This document shows, in pieces, positions 8,736 through 17,329 of a stretch of 44,515 bases of DNA. Location: positions 1 through 44,515 of the forward strand of contig CAVYGM010000034.1 of NCBI GenBank assembly GCA_963768025.1. The letters are read 5' to 3'. The notes below the pieces were generated by a model. That model worked only from the letters and a program-made list of their open reading frames with translations. It was not told the origin of the DNA and ran no database searches. The translations under genes and the position numbers were made by a program. How positions within the stretch are numbered: position 1 is the stretch's first letter; each line of letters opens with the position of its first letter. Source of the stretch: CAVYGM01 sp963768025 (GTDB lineage: Bacteria > Bacteroidota > Bacteroidia > Cytophagales > Spirosomataceae).

Positions 8736-8930
8736 ATGCAGACAGGTACTGTAAAATTTTTCAATGAAGCCAAGGGGTACGGCTTCATCGTTGAAGACGA
8801 TTCAAACAGGGACATTTTTGTTCACGTGACAGGGTTAGGAGGCCTTACTATCCGTGAAAACGACAAGGTCGAGTACGAGGTTGTAGAGGGCAAGAAAGGA
8901 CTGAATGCTGTGCAAGTAAGAAAGATATAG
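8736..8930 (+). CDS. Cold-shock protein, CspA family
   Basis: A 64-residue single cold-shock domain that binds single-stranded nucleic acid and melts RNA structure. The RNP1-type motif KGYGFIV (residues 14-20) and the RNP2-type motif DIFVHVTGL (29-37) are intact, with the N-terminal TGTVKFFNEAK. The length is normal for Bacteroidota CspA-like proteins. It stands alone, with a long leader upstream and a shared bidirectional terminator downstream facing lysS. Confidence 0.96.
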   Translation: MQTGTVKFFNEAKGYGFIVEDDSNRDIFVHVTGLGGLTIRENDKVEYEVVEGKKGLNAVQVRKI

Positions 8931-8960
8931 TTTTTACTCTTTCTGGCAGTGAAACTACAA

Positions 8961-8989
8961 AAAGACCGTGGCTTTGCCGCGGTCTTTTT
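8961..8989. terminator. Bidirectional terminator between the cold-shock gene and lysS
   Basis: A 12-bp stem AAAGACCGTGGC / GCCGCGGTCTTT with one G-T wobble and a TTT loop. A-run and T-run flanks serve the plus-strand cold-shock gene and the convergent lysS. Confidence 0.85.
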
Positions 8990-9010
8990 GTGTTCCATCC
9001 CTTTTGCAGC

Positions 9011-10729
9011 TTACGCAATCCAGCTTTCCACTTCTTCTTTTTTGGGCATAGGCGCGTCTATTTTGAGCTTCTTTCTCATGCCTCCCAAGTCGTTGAATAC
9101 TTTGTTGGGGTTAGCCCCTTTTAGTTGTTCAATGGTCATCAGCCCCATTTTCTGTAAGGCAGGTACCCACATCAACCGGCACGCCGACGGCTTCGTAGTC
9201 AGCATCGGCGGCCATTTCCACTTTCTTTTCCGGGCGCATCTGCGGGAAGAAGATCACTTCCTGTATGCTACTGTTGTTGGTAAGCAGCATGGTAAGGCGG
9301 TCAATGCCGATGCCGATGCCGGCGGTGGGCGGCATGCCGTATTCGAGTGAACGCAGGAAATCGTCGTCCATTTCCATGGCCTCGGCGTCGCCCCGTTCCT
9401 TTCAGCTTCAGCTGATCTTCAAACCGCTCGCGCTGGTCTATCGGATCGTTCAACTCGGAGTAGGCGTTGGCAATCTCTTTCCCATTTACAAACAATTCAA
9501 ACCGCTCCACGGCACCCGCTTTGCTGCGGTGCTTTTTGGTCAGCGGCGACATCTCCACCGGGTGATCTATGATGAACGTCGGCTGAATGATGTGCTCCTC
9601 CACCTTCTCGCCAAACAGCTCGTCGATGAGTTTGGCCTTGCCCATGGTATCGTTTACGTCCATACCCCAGGTGCGGCACTGCTCCCGGATGGCGGCCTCG
9701 TCCATGGCTTCTACGTCCAGGCCCGTATACTGTTTGATGGCATCCGTAATGCTCAGGCGGGTGTACGGGCCGGCAAAATTCAGAGCCGTTCCGCCAAAAG
9801 TAGCAACGGTAGTGCCGTTCACGGCTACGGCTACTTGTTCCAGCAACTCCTCAAGGCTCCGCATCATCCAGTCATAATCCTTGTAGGCTACGTAAAGCTC
9901 AACCGTCGTAAATTCCGGGTTGTGGGTACGATCCATGCCCTCGTTGCGGAATAGCTTTGCCGAACTCATACACGCCCTCGAAGCCGCCCACGATCAGGCG
10001 CTTCAGGTGTAGTTCCGTCGCAATCCGCAGGTACAGCTTCATGTCCAGGGAGTTGTGGTGCGTTTCGAACGGACGCGCCGCCGCACCGCCGTGGATCGGC
10101 TGCAAAACGGGGGTCTCTACTTCCAACCAGCCTTTTTCGTCAAAATAGCGCCGCATGGTGGTGATGATGCGAGCCCGTTTTTTGAAAATATCCCGTACCT
10201 CAGGATTCACGATCAGATCCACGTAGCGCTGCCGGTAGCGTAGCTCGGGATCGGTGAATCCGTCGTGGATGTTGCCTTCCTCGTCGCGCTTCACCACGGG
10301 TAGAGGACGCAGCGATTTGCTCAGGATCGTAAACTCCTGCACATGAACCGATATTTCGCCGGTTTGGGTTGTGAATACAAATCCTTTTATACCGATAATG
10401 TCTCCGATGTCCAGGAGTTTTTTAAAAACCGTATTGTACAGAGTCTTATCCTCATCCGGGCACAGGTCGTCGCGGCGGAAGTACAGCTGAATGCGGTCGG
10501 TGCTGTCCTGCAGCTCCGCGAACGACGCACTGCCCATAATCCGGAAGCCCATCAGGCGTCCGGCCAGGGTCACGCTTTTATAGTCTAACTTATTGTTCTC
10601 GTAATTTTTATGAATGTCACCAGCCGTGGCATTCACCACGAATTCCTCGGCCGGGTAAGGGTTAATCCCCATCCGCATCAATTCTTCGCGCTTCTGCCGG
10701 CGCAAAATCTCCTGTTCGCTTAGTAGCAT
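9011..10729 (-). pseudogene. lysS: Lysyl-tRNA synthetase, class II, with at least three frameshifts
   Basis: Encodes LysS, which charges tRNA-Lys. The reconstructed length is about 572 residues, normal for the family. The frame from the ATG at 10729 covers the OB-fold anticodon-binding domain (ITVA-type core NKLDYKSVTLAGRLMGFRIM) and the start of the catalytic domain (RYRQRYVDLIVNPEVR). Motif 2 (LFRNEGMDRTHNPEFTTVEL) is in the next frame and motif 3 (GIGIGIDRLTMLL) in a third. The C-terminal 40 residues, ending VESWIA, are in a fourth. Breaks are one extra T in a T-run near 9956-9958, one extra G near 9398-9401, and one more near 9160-9180. Each is a one-base indel in an essential gene, so assembly error is the likely cause. 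Confidence 0.93.
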
Positions 10730-10986
10730 CAGACTTTTATTCTATATGGATTAGTAATTTGTATTTCTGCTCATACCCACTGGATTACCCAAACGGTGTG
10801 CAAAATTAGGGAAAATTTATGGGAACCGCGTAGCTATCGCTCTCTCATGGTAGAGAACCATTGGCTTTCAATTTGCTCACAGCGGAATACACTTTGGCTC
10901 ATTTCGAAGAAACCATTTTGTAATGCCTGGGTTTAGAAGTAAAGAAATCGTTTATGTAAATAGTGCTCACCATCAGTTATGAACCC

Positions 10987-11800
10987 ATGCCCGAACTACC
11001 CGAAGTAGAAGGCTACCGCCTGTACCTGGAAGCGACCAGCCTGCACCAACCCATCGAACATATTGATGTAGAAGATACCAAGCTCCTCACCACCGATCAG
11101 ATAACCCTCACCGAAGCGCTGCACGGGGCCAGAGTTTACAGGTACCCGGCGCGTCGGTAAGAATCTTTTTGTTTATACCAACAAACCGGGCGTTACCCTG
11201 AGAATGCACTTCGGCATGACGGGCGATCTGGAATATTACCACAGCTCGCTGGATCGGCCGCGCCACGCTCGCATTGTGTTTTATTTTCGGGGAGGTTTCA
11301 ATCTGGGTTTTATCTGTCCCCGCAAGTTTGAGCGGATCGGGCTGGTGGAAGATGTGGATGCCTTCTTGAAAAGCAAGAAAATTGGGAAGGATGCCCTGGA
11401 ATTATCCGAAGCCGACTTGGCGGCTGCCCTGGCTACCCGTAAAACACCCATCAAGTCGGCCCTGCTGGATCAGAGCGTGGCCGCGGGCGTAGGCAACTGG
11501 ATCGCCGACGAGCTGCTGTACCAGGCCCGTATTCATCCCGAAAGACCTGCCCATACACTCAGCCCGGCGGAAGTTAAAGCGCTCTGGGAAGCTACCGGCA
11601 CTGTACTCCAAAAAGCCATCGAAAAGGAGGCTCGCTATGCCGATTTTCCGGCTTCGTACCTCATTCACGCCCGGGCCTGGGATGCTTCGCCCTACGAAGA
11701 TGCAACCCACCACCTGCTGTGCCCGCGTGACCAATCACCGATCCAGATTAGTAAGGTTGGAGGACGCACGACGTACTCTTGCCCGGTATGCCAACAGTAG
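10987..11800 (+). pseudogene. mutM: Formamidopyrimidine-DNA glycosylase (Fpg/Nei family), one frameshift
   Basis: A base-excision repair glycosylase/AP lyase. The N-terminus MPELPEVEGYRLYLEATSLH carries the catalytic Pro2 and Glu3. After a one-base insertion near 11131-11134 the frame resumes as TRRVGKNLFVYT, with the beta-clamp Lys, then MHFGMTGDLEYY and the helix-two-turn-helix AAGVGNWIADELLYQARIHP. The C-terminal zinc finger is CPRD...SCPVCQQ: the second Cys of the first pair is Asp, which is unusual for this family. The frame is open from 10963, but the ATG at 10987 places Pro and Glu correctly. Reconstructed length is about 270 residues, normal. Confidence 0.88.
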
Positions 11801-11859
11801 CCCCGAGGTCAGGGCTCGGTTGGAGAAAATTGGTATATTTGTGTACTAACTAATTTGCT

Positions 11860-12079
11860 ATGACTACTGAACAAAAGAAAATAGCGGTGATTGGCAAAAT
11901 TGCTAGTCTGGAAGATGAGCAGCTATTAGAAGCAGTAAGGCAGTTGCGTGGAAGAGTCGCTACCTAAATCACCAAGAGAACCGGGCTGGGGAAAGGGAGT
12001 CTTTACCTACGTATCAGAGGATTTCGACGATCTTATTCCACCTGGCTTTAATGAATCCGTTAAACTTTCGGGAAGTTGA
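11860..12079 (+). pseudogene. Small antitoxin-like (DUF2281-like) protein, one frameshift
   Basis: The first frame (ATG at 11860) reads MTTEQKKIAVIGKIASLEDE then QLLEAVRQLRG and stops at 11967. A +1 shift near 11949-11952 gives EESLPKSPREPGWGKGVFTY and VSEDFDDLIPPGFNE, resembling the C-terminal P-G-x-x-K-G...D-F-D segment of small Bacteroidota antitoxin-type proteins. Total is about 72 residues. No toxin gene follows. The last codons and the stop (VKLSGS) lie inside the left arm of a perfect inverted repeat, which appears to have been inserted into or next to the gene end. The family assignment is tentative. Confidence 0.5.
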
Positions 12080-12123
12080 TAGTACCCGCTACTCACAACT
12101 CCTCTGCCAACTTCCCGAAAGTT
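12063..12123. repeat. Perfect 16-bp inverted repeat with self-palindromic arms (REP-like)
   Basis: AACTTTCGGGAAGTTG at 12063-12078 and its exact reverse complement at 12108-12123, with a 29-nt spacer. Each arm is itself a small hairpin (AACTT-tcggg-AAGTT). No T-run follows, so it is not a simple terminator. It resembles paired REP/BIME-type palindromes. Confidence 0.7.
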
Positions 12124-12153
12124 GACCACCACCTCACTATCGGATACCCGTAC

Positions 12154-13284
12154 ATGAAATCATTCTCCTTTCTGCCTATTTTCCTCTCTGCTCTCCTCCT
12201 CATGAACATCGCCACCGCCCAAACTCGCCCGCGTGCGCTAGGTATAAAAATCGGCGTGCTGCCAGTCGGCATCCACAATGCCATTACCGACGTGGCGGGC
12301 GTAAAGGTAGGGCAGGTAACGCTGGTAGAAGGGCAGGACATACGTACGGGCGTGACCGCCATCCTGCCCCACGATGGCAATGTATTTCAGGAGAAAGTAC
12401 CGGCCGCGATCTTCGTCGGCAACGGCTTTGGTAAACTGGCCGGCTCCACGCAGGTAAAGGAACTAGGTACCCTCGAAACACCCATCGTCCTGACCAACAC
12501 CCTCAGCGTTCCTACCGCCACCGACGCTCTGATCGACTGGACGCTCAACCAGAAAGGAAATGAAAAAGTACGCTCGGTGAATCCCGTGGTAGGCGAAACC
12601 AACGACGGTGGCCTGAACGATATTCGGGGACGGCATGTCAAAAAAGAACATGTACTGCAAGCCCTGCAACAGGCCCAAACGGGAGACGTAGCCGAAGGGA
12701 ACGTGGGAGCCGGTACGGGTACCGTGGCCTTCGGCTGGAAAGGCGGCATCGGCACTTCCTCCCGAAAGCTGCCCGCCAAACTGGGGGGCTATACCGTGGG
12801 CGTATTGGTGCAAACCAACTTTGGCGGCGTGTTGCAGATAGATGGGGTACCAGTAGGGGAAGGATTGGGCAAATATTCGTTCAAGGAATCGCTGGACAAA
12901 TCGTCGGATGGCTCCTGCATGATGGTGGTGGCGACGGATGCCCCCCTTGACGCCCGCAACCTGGAACGTCTGGCCAAGCGGGCCTTCATGGGCCTGGCCC
13001 GCACCGGCGGCATCGCTTCCAACGGCAGCGGCGACTACGTCATAGCGTTCTCCACCGCCAACCGCGTACCGCACGAAACCGATCAGCCTACGGCTACCTT
13101 CACCTTTTTGCACAATGATTTTGTCTCGCCAGTCTTCATGGCCGCTATCGAGGCCACCGAAGAGGCGATTGTCAACTCACTTTTTATGGCCAAAACTACC
13201 ACGGGTAATCAGGGCTACAAAGTGGAGGAGCTACCCACGGAAAAGGTAATGGAGTTAATGAAGAAGTACGGGCGTTTGAAGTAG
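12154..13284 (+). CDS. Secreted P1 family (S58, DmpA-type) peptidase
   Basis: A 376-residue N-terminal nucleophile aminopeptidase/amidase of the DmpA family. It has a signal peptide (MKSFSFLPIFLSALLLMNIA, then TAQT), so it is probably periplasmic. Family motifs are NAITDVAGVKVGQVTLVEG, AAIFVGNGFGKLAGSTQ, TNTLSVPTATDALI, and NPVVGETNDGGLNDIRG. The autoproteolysis and nucleophile site is D-G-S-C-M-M at about residues 252-257, giving cleavage before Ser254, close to Ser250 of DmpA. The open frame extends upstream to 12076 across the inverted repeat, but the ATG at 12154 begins the signal peptide. Substrates are probably D-amino-acid or beta-amino peptides; this is not resolvable here. Confidence 0.94.
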   Translation: MKSFSFLPIFLSALLLMNIATAQTRPRALGIKIGVLPVGIHNAITDVAGVKVGQVTLVEGQDIRTGVTAILPHDGNVFQEKVPAAIFVGNGFGKLAGSTQVKELGTLETPIVLTNTLSVPTATDALIDWTLNQKGNEKVRSVNPVVGETNDGGLNDIRGRHVKKEHVLQALQQAQTGDVAEGNVGAGTGTVAFGWKGGIGTSSRKLPAKLGGYTVGVLVQTNFGGVLQIDGVPVGEGLGKYSFKESLDKSSDGSCMMVVATDAPLDARNLERLAKRAFMGLARTGGIASNGSGDYVIAFSTANRVPHETDQPTATFTFLHNDFVSPVFMAAIEATEEAIVNSLFMAKTTTGNQGYKVEELPTEKVMELMKKYGRLK

Positions 13285-13586
13285 GGTTAATTCAAAAACC
13301 AGTGGATATACCCGCATTCTGACCAGACAAAACAAGTAGCCTCCTCGTTGGCCCAATCCAAATTAAAAAAGGAGACGATTCGGATGTTCAGTTGCGACTT
13401 CCGAATGAAGAAATAGTCATTTCTGCGATTGACTTTTTTTCATACCTTTCAGGATGGTCGGTTAGCTGCCCGGACCAGGAGATCAAAAAGATGGAGTCAA
13501 ACCCTTATTCTGATTTCCCACGGCGATTGGCTGACTCAATTTTGAACTTGTTTCATTCCTAAAACTCCCCTTAACCTCAACGATCC
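13285..13586. other. Intergenic region with a start-less ORF (possible gene remnant)
   Basis: Between the peptidase and the oxidoreductase there is an 80-codon stop-free stretch at 13323-13562 with protein-like composition (VQLRLPNEEIVISAIDFF, SYLSGWSVSCPDQEIKKMES) that ends in TAA just before the next gene. It has no plausible start codon at its beginning and no family I recognise. A poly-A stretch at 13363-13370 could hide a frameshift from the upstream frame (NQWIYPHSDQTKQVASS). It may be a gene remnant or a frame-disrupted small gene. Confidence 0.3.
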
Positions 13587-14561
13587 ATGAAAGCAATTCT
13601 ATGTACCCAATTTGGTTTACCGGAAGAACTTACCCTCCGCGAGGTTGCCTCGCCCAAACCAGGCCGAGGGCAGGTGGTAGTGAGCGTAAAGGCTTGCGGG
13701 GTCAATTTTCCAGATACTCTCCTTATCCAGAACAAGTACCAGTTTAAGCCCCCGCTTCCTTTTTCGCCTGGTGGGGAAGTATCGGGCATTGTCAGTGAAG
13801 TAGGAGAAGGGGTGAAGCACCTGCAGGTTGGTGATGCCGTGCTCGCCATGACGGGCTGGGGGGGATTTGCCGAAGAAGTAGTGGCGGATGCCACCGCTAC
13901 GGTACCGATTCCACCGGGAATAGATTTCGTGACTGCGGCTAGTGTGCTGTACACCTACGGAACCTCTTACCATGCGCTCAAAAACAGGGCACAGCTGCAG
14001 CCCGGCGAAACCCTGCTGGTGCTGGGGGCCGCCGGGGGCGTGGGCCTGGCTGCGGTGCAACTAGGCGTACTGATGGGGGCCAACGTGATCGCGGCAGCCT
14101 CGTCGGACGACAAACTGGCGGTTTGCAAAAAGATGGGAGCATCTGCCACCATTAATTACTCCACCGAGGACATTAAGGAAGCTATGAAAGCAATCACCGA
14201 AGGCAACGGCGCCAACGTGATTTATGACCCGGTCGGCGACCGGTACACGGAGCCAGCCCTACGCTCTATTGCGTGGAAGGGGCGTTATTTGGTAGTAGGG
14301 TTCGCGGGAGGCGAAATCCCAAAAATCCCGCTCAACCTACCCCTACTCAAAGGATGTCAGATTGTGGGCGTGTTTTGGGGGGCCTTTGCTAAAAACGAAC
14401 CCCGCGAAAATCAGAAAAACTTTCAGCAGCTGCTCTCGTGGATAGAAAAAGGAAACCTCAAACAGCACGTACACCAAACCTACCCCCTGGCCGATGCGCC
14501 GCACGCCCTACGCGACATTATGGAGCGGCGGGTAGTGGGTAAGGCGGTAGTAGTCATGTAA
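13587..14561 (+). CDS. NADPH:quinone oxidoreductase family protein (zinc-independent MDR)
   Basis: A 324-residue medium-chain dehydrogenase/reductase of the quinone oxidoreductase branch. The N-terminal GroES-like domain includes VKACGVNFPDTLLIQNKYQF and PGGEVSGIVSEVGEGVKHL. The Rossmann motif is LVLGAAGGVGLAAVQLGVLM at about residues 142-161, with NADPH-type continuation AASSDDKLAVCKKMGA. The structural zinc cysteines of alcohol dehydrogenases are absent, as expected. It is followed 33 bp later by a MaoC hydratase and then FabG, so these three probably act together on acyl-CoA or enoyl substrates; an enoyl-CoA reductase role is possible but inferred. Confidence 0.93.
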   Translation: MKAILCTQFGLPEELTLREVASPKPGRGQVVVSVKACGVNFPDTLLIQNKYQFKPPLPFSPGGEVSGIVSEVGEGVKHLQVGDAVLAMTGWGGFAEEVVADATATVPIPPGIDFVTAASVLYTYGTSYHALKNRAQLQPGETLLVLGAAGGVGLAAVQLGVLMGANVIAAASSDDKLAVCKKMGASATINYSTEDIKEAMKAITEGNGANVIYDPVGDRYTEPALRSIAWKGRYLVVGFAGGEIPKIPLNLPLLKGCQIVGVFWGAFAKNEPRENQKNFQQLLSWIEKGNLKQHVHQTYPLADAPHALRDIMERRVVGKAVVVM

Positions 14562-14594
14562 ATTTTATTGATCTCAGCTTCTAAAACAAACTCC

Positions 14595-15053
14595 ATGAAA
14601 TCGTTTCAAAACCTCACTGAATTTCGCGAACAGATCGGACAGGAAATTGGCATCAGTTCCTGGGAAACCATCACTCAGGCTCAGATTAACGCTTTTGCTG
14701 ATGCTACGAGCGACCATCAATGGATTCACATCAACCCGGAAAAAGCAGCCACGGAATCACCGTTCAAAACCACCATTGCCCATGGTTTTCTGACGCTTTC
14801 GTTGGCTCCCAAACTGATGTCGGATGTATACAAAATTTCTTCGGTCAAAATGGGGGTTAACTATGGAGCTAATAAAGTTCGGTTTACCAATCCGGTTCCT
14901 GCGGGTAGCCGGATCAGAATGCGCATGACGCTCAAAGAGGTGGAAGATCAGGCACCAAATGGCATAAGGGCTACCGCCGAATGCGTATTTGAACTCGAAG
15001 GCTCCGAAAAGCCCGCCTGCATTGCCGAATTGATTACCTTACTTTTTGAGTAA
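14595..15053 (+). CDS. MaoC family dehydratase
   Basis: A 152-residue hot-dog fold (R)-specific enoyl-CoA hydratase. The hydratase-2 signature FADATSDHQWIHINPEKA contains the catalytic Asp and His (residues about 40-58), followed by TTIAHGFLTLSLAPKLM. The family length is 140-160 residues. The ATG at 14595 is preferred over the TTG at 14568 that opens the frame. It sits between a quinone oxidoreductase and a FabG-type reductase, a set that could interconvert enoyl-, 3-hydroxyacyl- and 3-ketoacyl-CoA. Confidence 0.93.
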   Translation: MKSFQNLTEFREQIGQEIGISSWETITQAQINAFADATSDHQWIHINPEKAATESPFKTTIAHGFLTLSLAPKLMSDVYKISSVKMGVNYGANKVRFTNPVPAGSRIRMRMTLKEVEDQAPNGIRATAECVFELEGSEKPACIAELITLLFE

Positions 15054-15142
15054 AAATCTAGCCATCAGGTTATCAGCTACCCTTTCACACAACCTGACAA
15101 AAATCCTATTCCCTAACCACCTAACCCCTAAAAACCTATAAT

Positions 15143-15880
15143 ATGAATCGCTTACAAAATAAGGTCGCCATCATTACGGGGGGTGCCCGCGGCATTGGCA
15201 AGGCCACCGCTGAGATTTTTACGAGAGAAGGTGCCAAAGTAATTCTGTGGGATATGCTCGATGCCGGTGAGGAAACCGCCGGTGAACTACGAAATCAAGG
15301 CTTTTCGGCTGAATTTATGAAGCTGAGTGTCACCGACGTACCCGCTCTGGAAGCTGCTACCCAACGCATTAGGGAGAATTACGGACAAATAGACATTCTG
15401 ATCAACAACGCCGGCATTACCCGCGACCGCTCACTGCTGAAAATGTCGCACGAGGAATGGACGCAGGTACTTGACGTAAACCTGACGGGCGTGTTCAATT
15501 GTACCAAAGCGGTGGTACCCCATATGGTAGAGAAGAAATACGGGCGCATTGTGTGTACTTCCTCCGTGGTGGGTATCACGGGCAACTTCGGTCAGACCAA
15601 CTATTCTGCTACCAAAGCCGCTATCATCGGGATGGTGAAAACCTGGGCCAAGGAATTGGGCAAGTACAATATCACGGCCAACGCCGTTGCGCCGGGCTTT
15701 ATCCTAACCGACATGACCGACCTGATTCCCGAGGAAGTGCGCAACCAGACCATCGCGGCAGTTCCTTTGAAGCGGATGGGTATGCCGGAGGACATTGCGC
15801 TTGCGTATCTTTACCTGGCTTCGGACGAAGCTTCCTACGTCAACGGGCATACGCTGAGTGTAAACGGGGGTGTCGCCTAG
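15143..15880 (+). CDS. fabG: 3-oxoacyl-ACP reductase FabG-like (SDR family)
   Basis: A 245-residue classical short-chain dehydrogenase. The cofactor motif is TGGARGIG at residues 11-18, with the NNAG motif in ILINNAGITRDRSLLKMSHE, the catalytic Ser in CTSSVVGITGNFGQ and the Y-x-x-x-K pair in NYSATKAAIIGM. GFILTDMTD and the C-terminal ASYVNGHTLSVNGGV match FabG/PhaB reductases. It lies 89 bp after the MaoC gene on the same strand. A role with 3-hydroxyacyl-CoA rather than fatty acid synthesis is suggested by context only. Confidence 0.92.
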   Translation: MNRLQNKVAIITGGARGIGKATAEIFTREGAKVILWDMLDAGEETAGELRNQGFSAEFMKLSVTDVPALEAATQRIRENYGQIDILINNAGITRDRSLLKMSHEEWTQVLDVNLTGVFNCTKAVVPHMVEKKYGRIVCTSSVVGITGNFGQTNYSATKAAIIGMVKTWAKELGKYNITANAVAPGFILTDMTDLIPEEVRNQTIAAVPLKRMGMPEDIALAYLYLASDEASYVNGHTLSVNGGVA

Positions 15881-15950
15881 TGTAACATTTGTCACTGTAC
15901 CGGAGGCAACTATCCCTTAGCTTTGTATCAGAAGCTAACAAATCTAACGT

Positions 15951-16253
15951 ATGATCAACTTATTTAAATCCATATTTGGCGGCAAGGACACAGCCGCCCT
16001 TCAAGAATCTATTGCCAACGGAGCGGTGGTGGTAGATGTACGTACGCCCGGCGAGTTTGCCGGTGGGCACGCCAGGAACGCCAAAAATATCCCATTAGAC
16101 ACCCTTCCCAATAAGGTAGATCAAATAAAAAGCTGGGGAAAGCCCGTGGTCGTGTGCTGTGCCTCCGGCATGCGCAGTGCCCGGGCCAAGTCCTTGCTGG
16201 AATCAAAGGGAATGGAAGTACACGACGCCGGGCCCTGGACAACCATTGCCTGA
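15951..16253 (+). CDS. Rhodanese-like domain protein
   Basis: A 100-residue single rhodanese domain, cytosolic. It has VVDVRTPGEFAGGHARNAKN and NIPLDTLP in the N-terminal half and the active-site loop VVVCCASGMRSARAKSLL, where the second Cys of CCASGMR is the likely sulfur carrier. Length and the short MINLFKSIFGGKD leader are typical of Bacteroidota stand-alone rhodaneses. It is followed by a near-perfect terminator. Confidence 0.93.
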   Translation: MINLFKSIFGGKDTAALQESIANGAVVVDVRTPGEFAGGHARNAKNIPLDTLPNKVDQIKSWGKPVVVCCASGMRSARAKSLLESKGMEVHDAGPWTTIA

Positions 16254-16264
16254 TTTACTTCAGC

Positions 16265-16309
16265 AAAAAAAGCTACTAGCTGATGCCCATCAGCTAGTAG
16301 CTTTTTTTT
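16265..16309 (+). terminator. Rho-independent terminator after the rhodanese gene
   Basis: Perfect 13-bp stem GCTACTAGCTGAT / ATCAGCTAGTAGC with a GCCC loop, flanked by A7 and T8. It can serve both the rhodanese gene and the convergent membrane protein gene. Confidence 0.93.
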
Positions 16310-16330
16310 GGAGTACCGGCTTTTCAATTT

Positions 16331-17329
16331 TTACCAATTCACCATTCCTTTTTCACCCAAGCCTAGTTTGCCCATAAATTTGGACGAAAACTTGGAGCGG
16401 GAGGTCAGGTACCGCACGCTCACGCCCACGTAAGGAGCCAAAGGGGGCGTGGAAGAAGATAGATTCTCGCGGGCACTATTGAAGGTCCGCAATTGCCGGA
16501 AACCCGCCAATCCTGCCTCGGCGGATACGTTGAATACGGTCAGCAGGTGCAGGTTAGCCGACAGGCCCGCCTTGACGTGCTGGTAGTTCTGCCGCCGAAG
16601 GAGTTTTTCCTCCGCTGCCTGTACTTGAAATCCACCGCTGTACCCATTCACGCCGGCCAGCATGTCCATACTAAACCACTTGGTGGGATGGTAGTTCACA
16701 TCCGCCATGAACGGCAATAGGGCCGTAACCCTCCACTCCTTGCTCAGCCGCTGATTGATCCCAAAAACCGGCACGACTCTCAGTTTTTGATTGTAGGTCA
16801 GGATGGAGCCGTATAGGATCTGACTTCGCAGACCGATGATCCGCATTCGTGCGCCTCCTCCCCACAGAAAGGGCTGCGGGGTAAAGAACGATTCGTTCGA
16901 TTCCGTCATGCCGATAGCCCCTCCGTATACCCACAGCTTGTCCTTCACGCTTGCCTGCATTCGTACGACTCCAACGGAGATCGTCTTGTAGCCATTGTCC
17001 GGAAAATTGGTTCCCTCTATCGTAGGCTGAATCTGGGTAAACTGCCCGATCATTACGGTATGAACCGCCCGAAGGTCAAATTTCTTCTTCAAACTAAGAC
17101 CGGCCTGAACTTCGCTTTGGATAGGAATAATGCCCAGAAACCCGGTGCGGGTCATGCCAAAATCCTGCGTCGTGGCCGAGTTGGAAGGTACCACGTAGTC
17201 GGCCCGCAGTGTTACATTGGGGTAAAAGAGTCGGCTCAGGCCCAACTGCTGCGCCCGTACCGATAAGGCATTACTGATCAAAAAAATGGCAATCAGAACT
17301 GGGCTTTTATGCCAGGAACTAGTTTTCAT
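16331..17329 (-). CDS. Predicted outer-membrane protein, function unknown
   Basis: A 332-residue protein with a signal peptide (MKTSSWHKSPVLIAIFLISN, then ALSVRAQQ). The rest alternates polar and hydrophobic residues with many aromatic and Gly turns (LFYPNVTLRADYVVPSN, SVGVVRMQASVKDKLWVYGG, LAPYVGVSVRYLTSRSKF), as in outer-membrane beta-barrels of the DUF6268 type. No catalytic motif is visible. It converges on the rhodanese gene across a shared terminator. Confidence 0.75.
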   Translation of the reverse strand: MKTSSWHKSPVLIAIFLISNALSVRAQQLGLSRLFYPNVTLRADYVVPSNSATTQDFGMTRTGFLGIIPIQSEVQAGLSLKKKFDLRAVHTVMIGQFTQIQPTIEGTNFPDNGYKTISVGVVRMQASVKDKLWVYGGAIGMTESNESFFTPQPFLWGGGARMRIIGLRSQILYGSILTYNQKLRVVPVFGINQRLSKEWRVTALLPFMADVNYHPTKWFSMDMLAGVNGYSGGFQVQAAEEKLLRRQNYQHVKAGLSANLHLLTVFNVSAEAGLAGFRQLRTFNSARENLSSSTPPLAPYVGVSVRYLTSRSKFSSKFMGKLGLGEKGMVNW

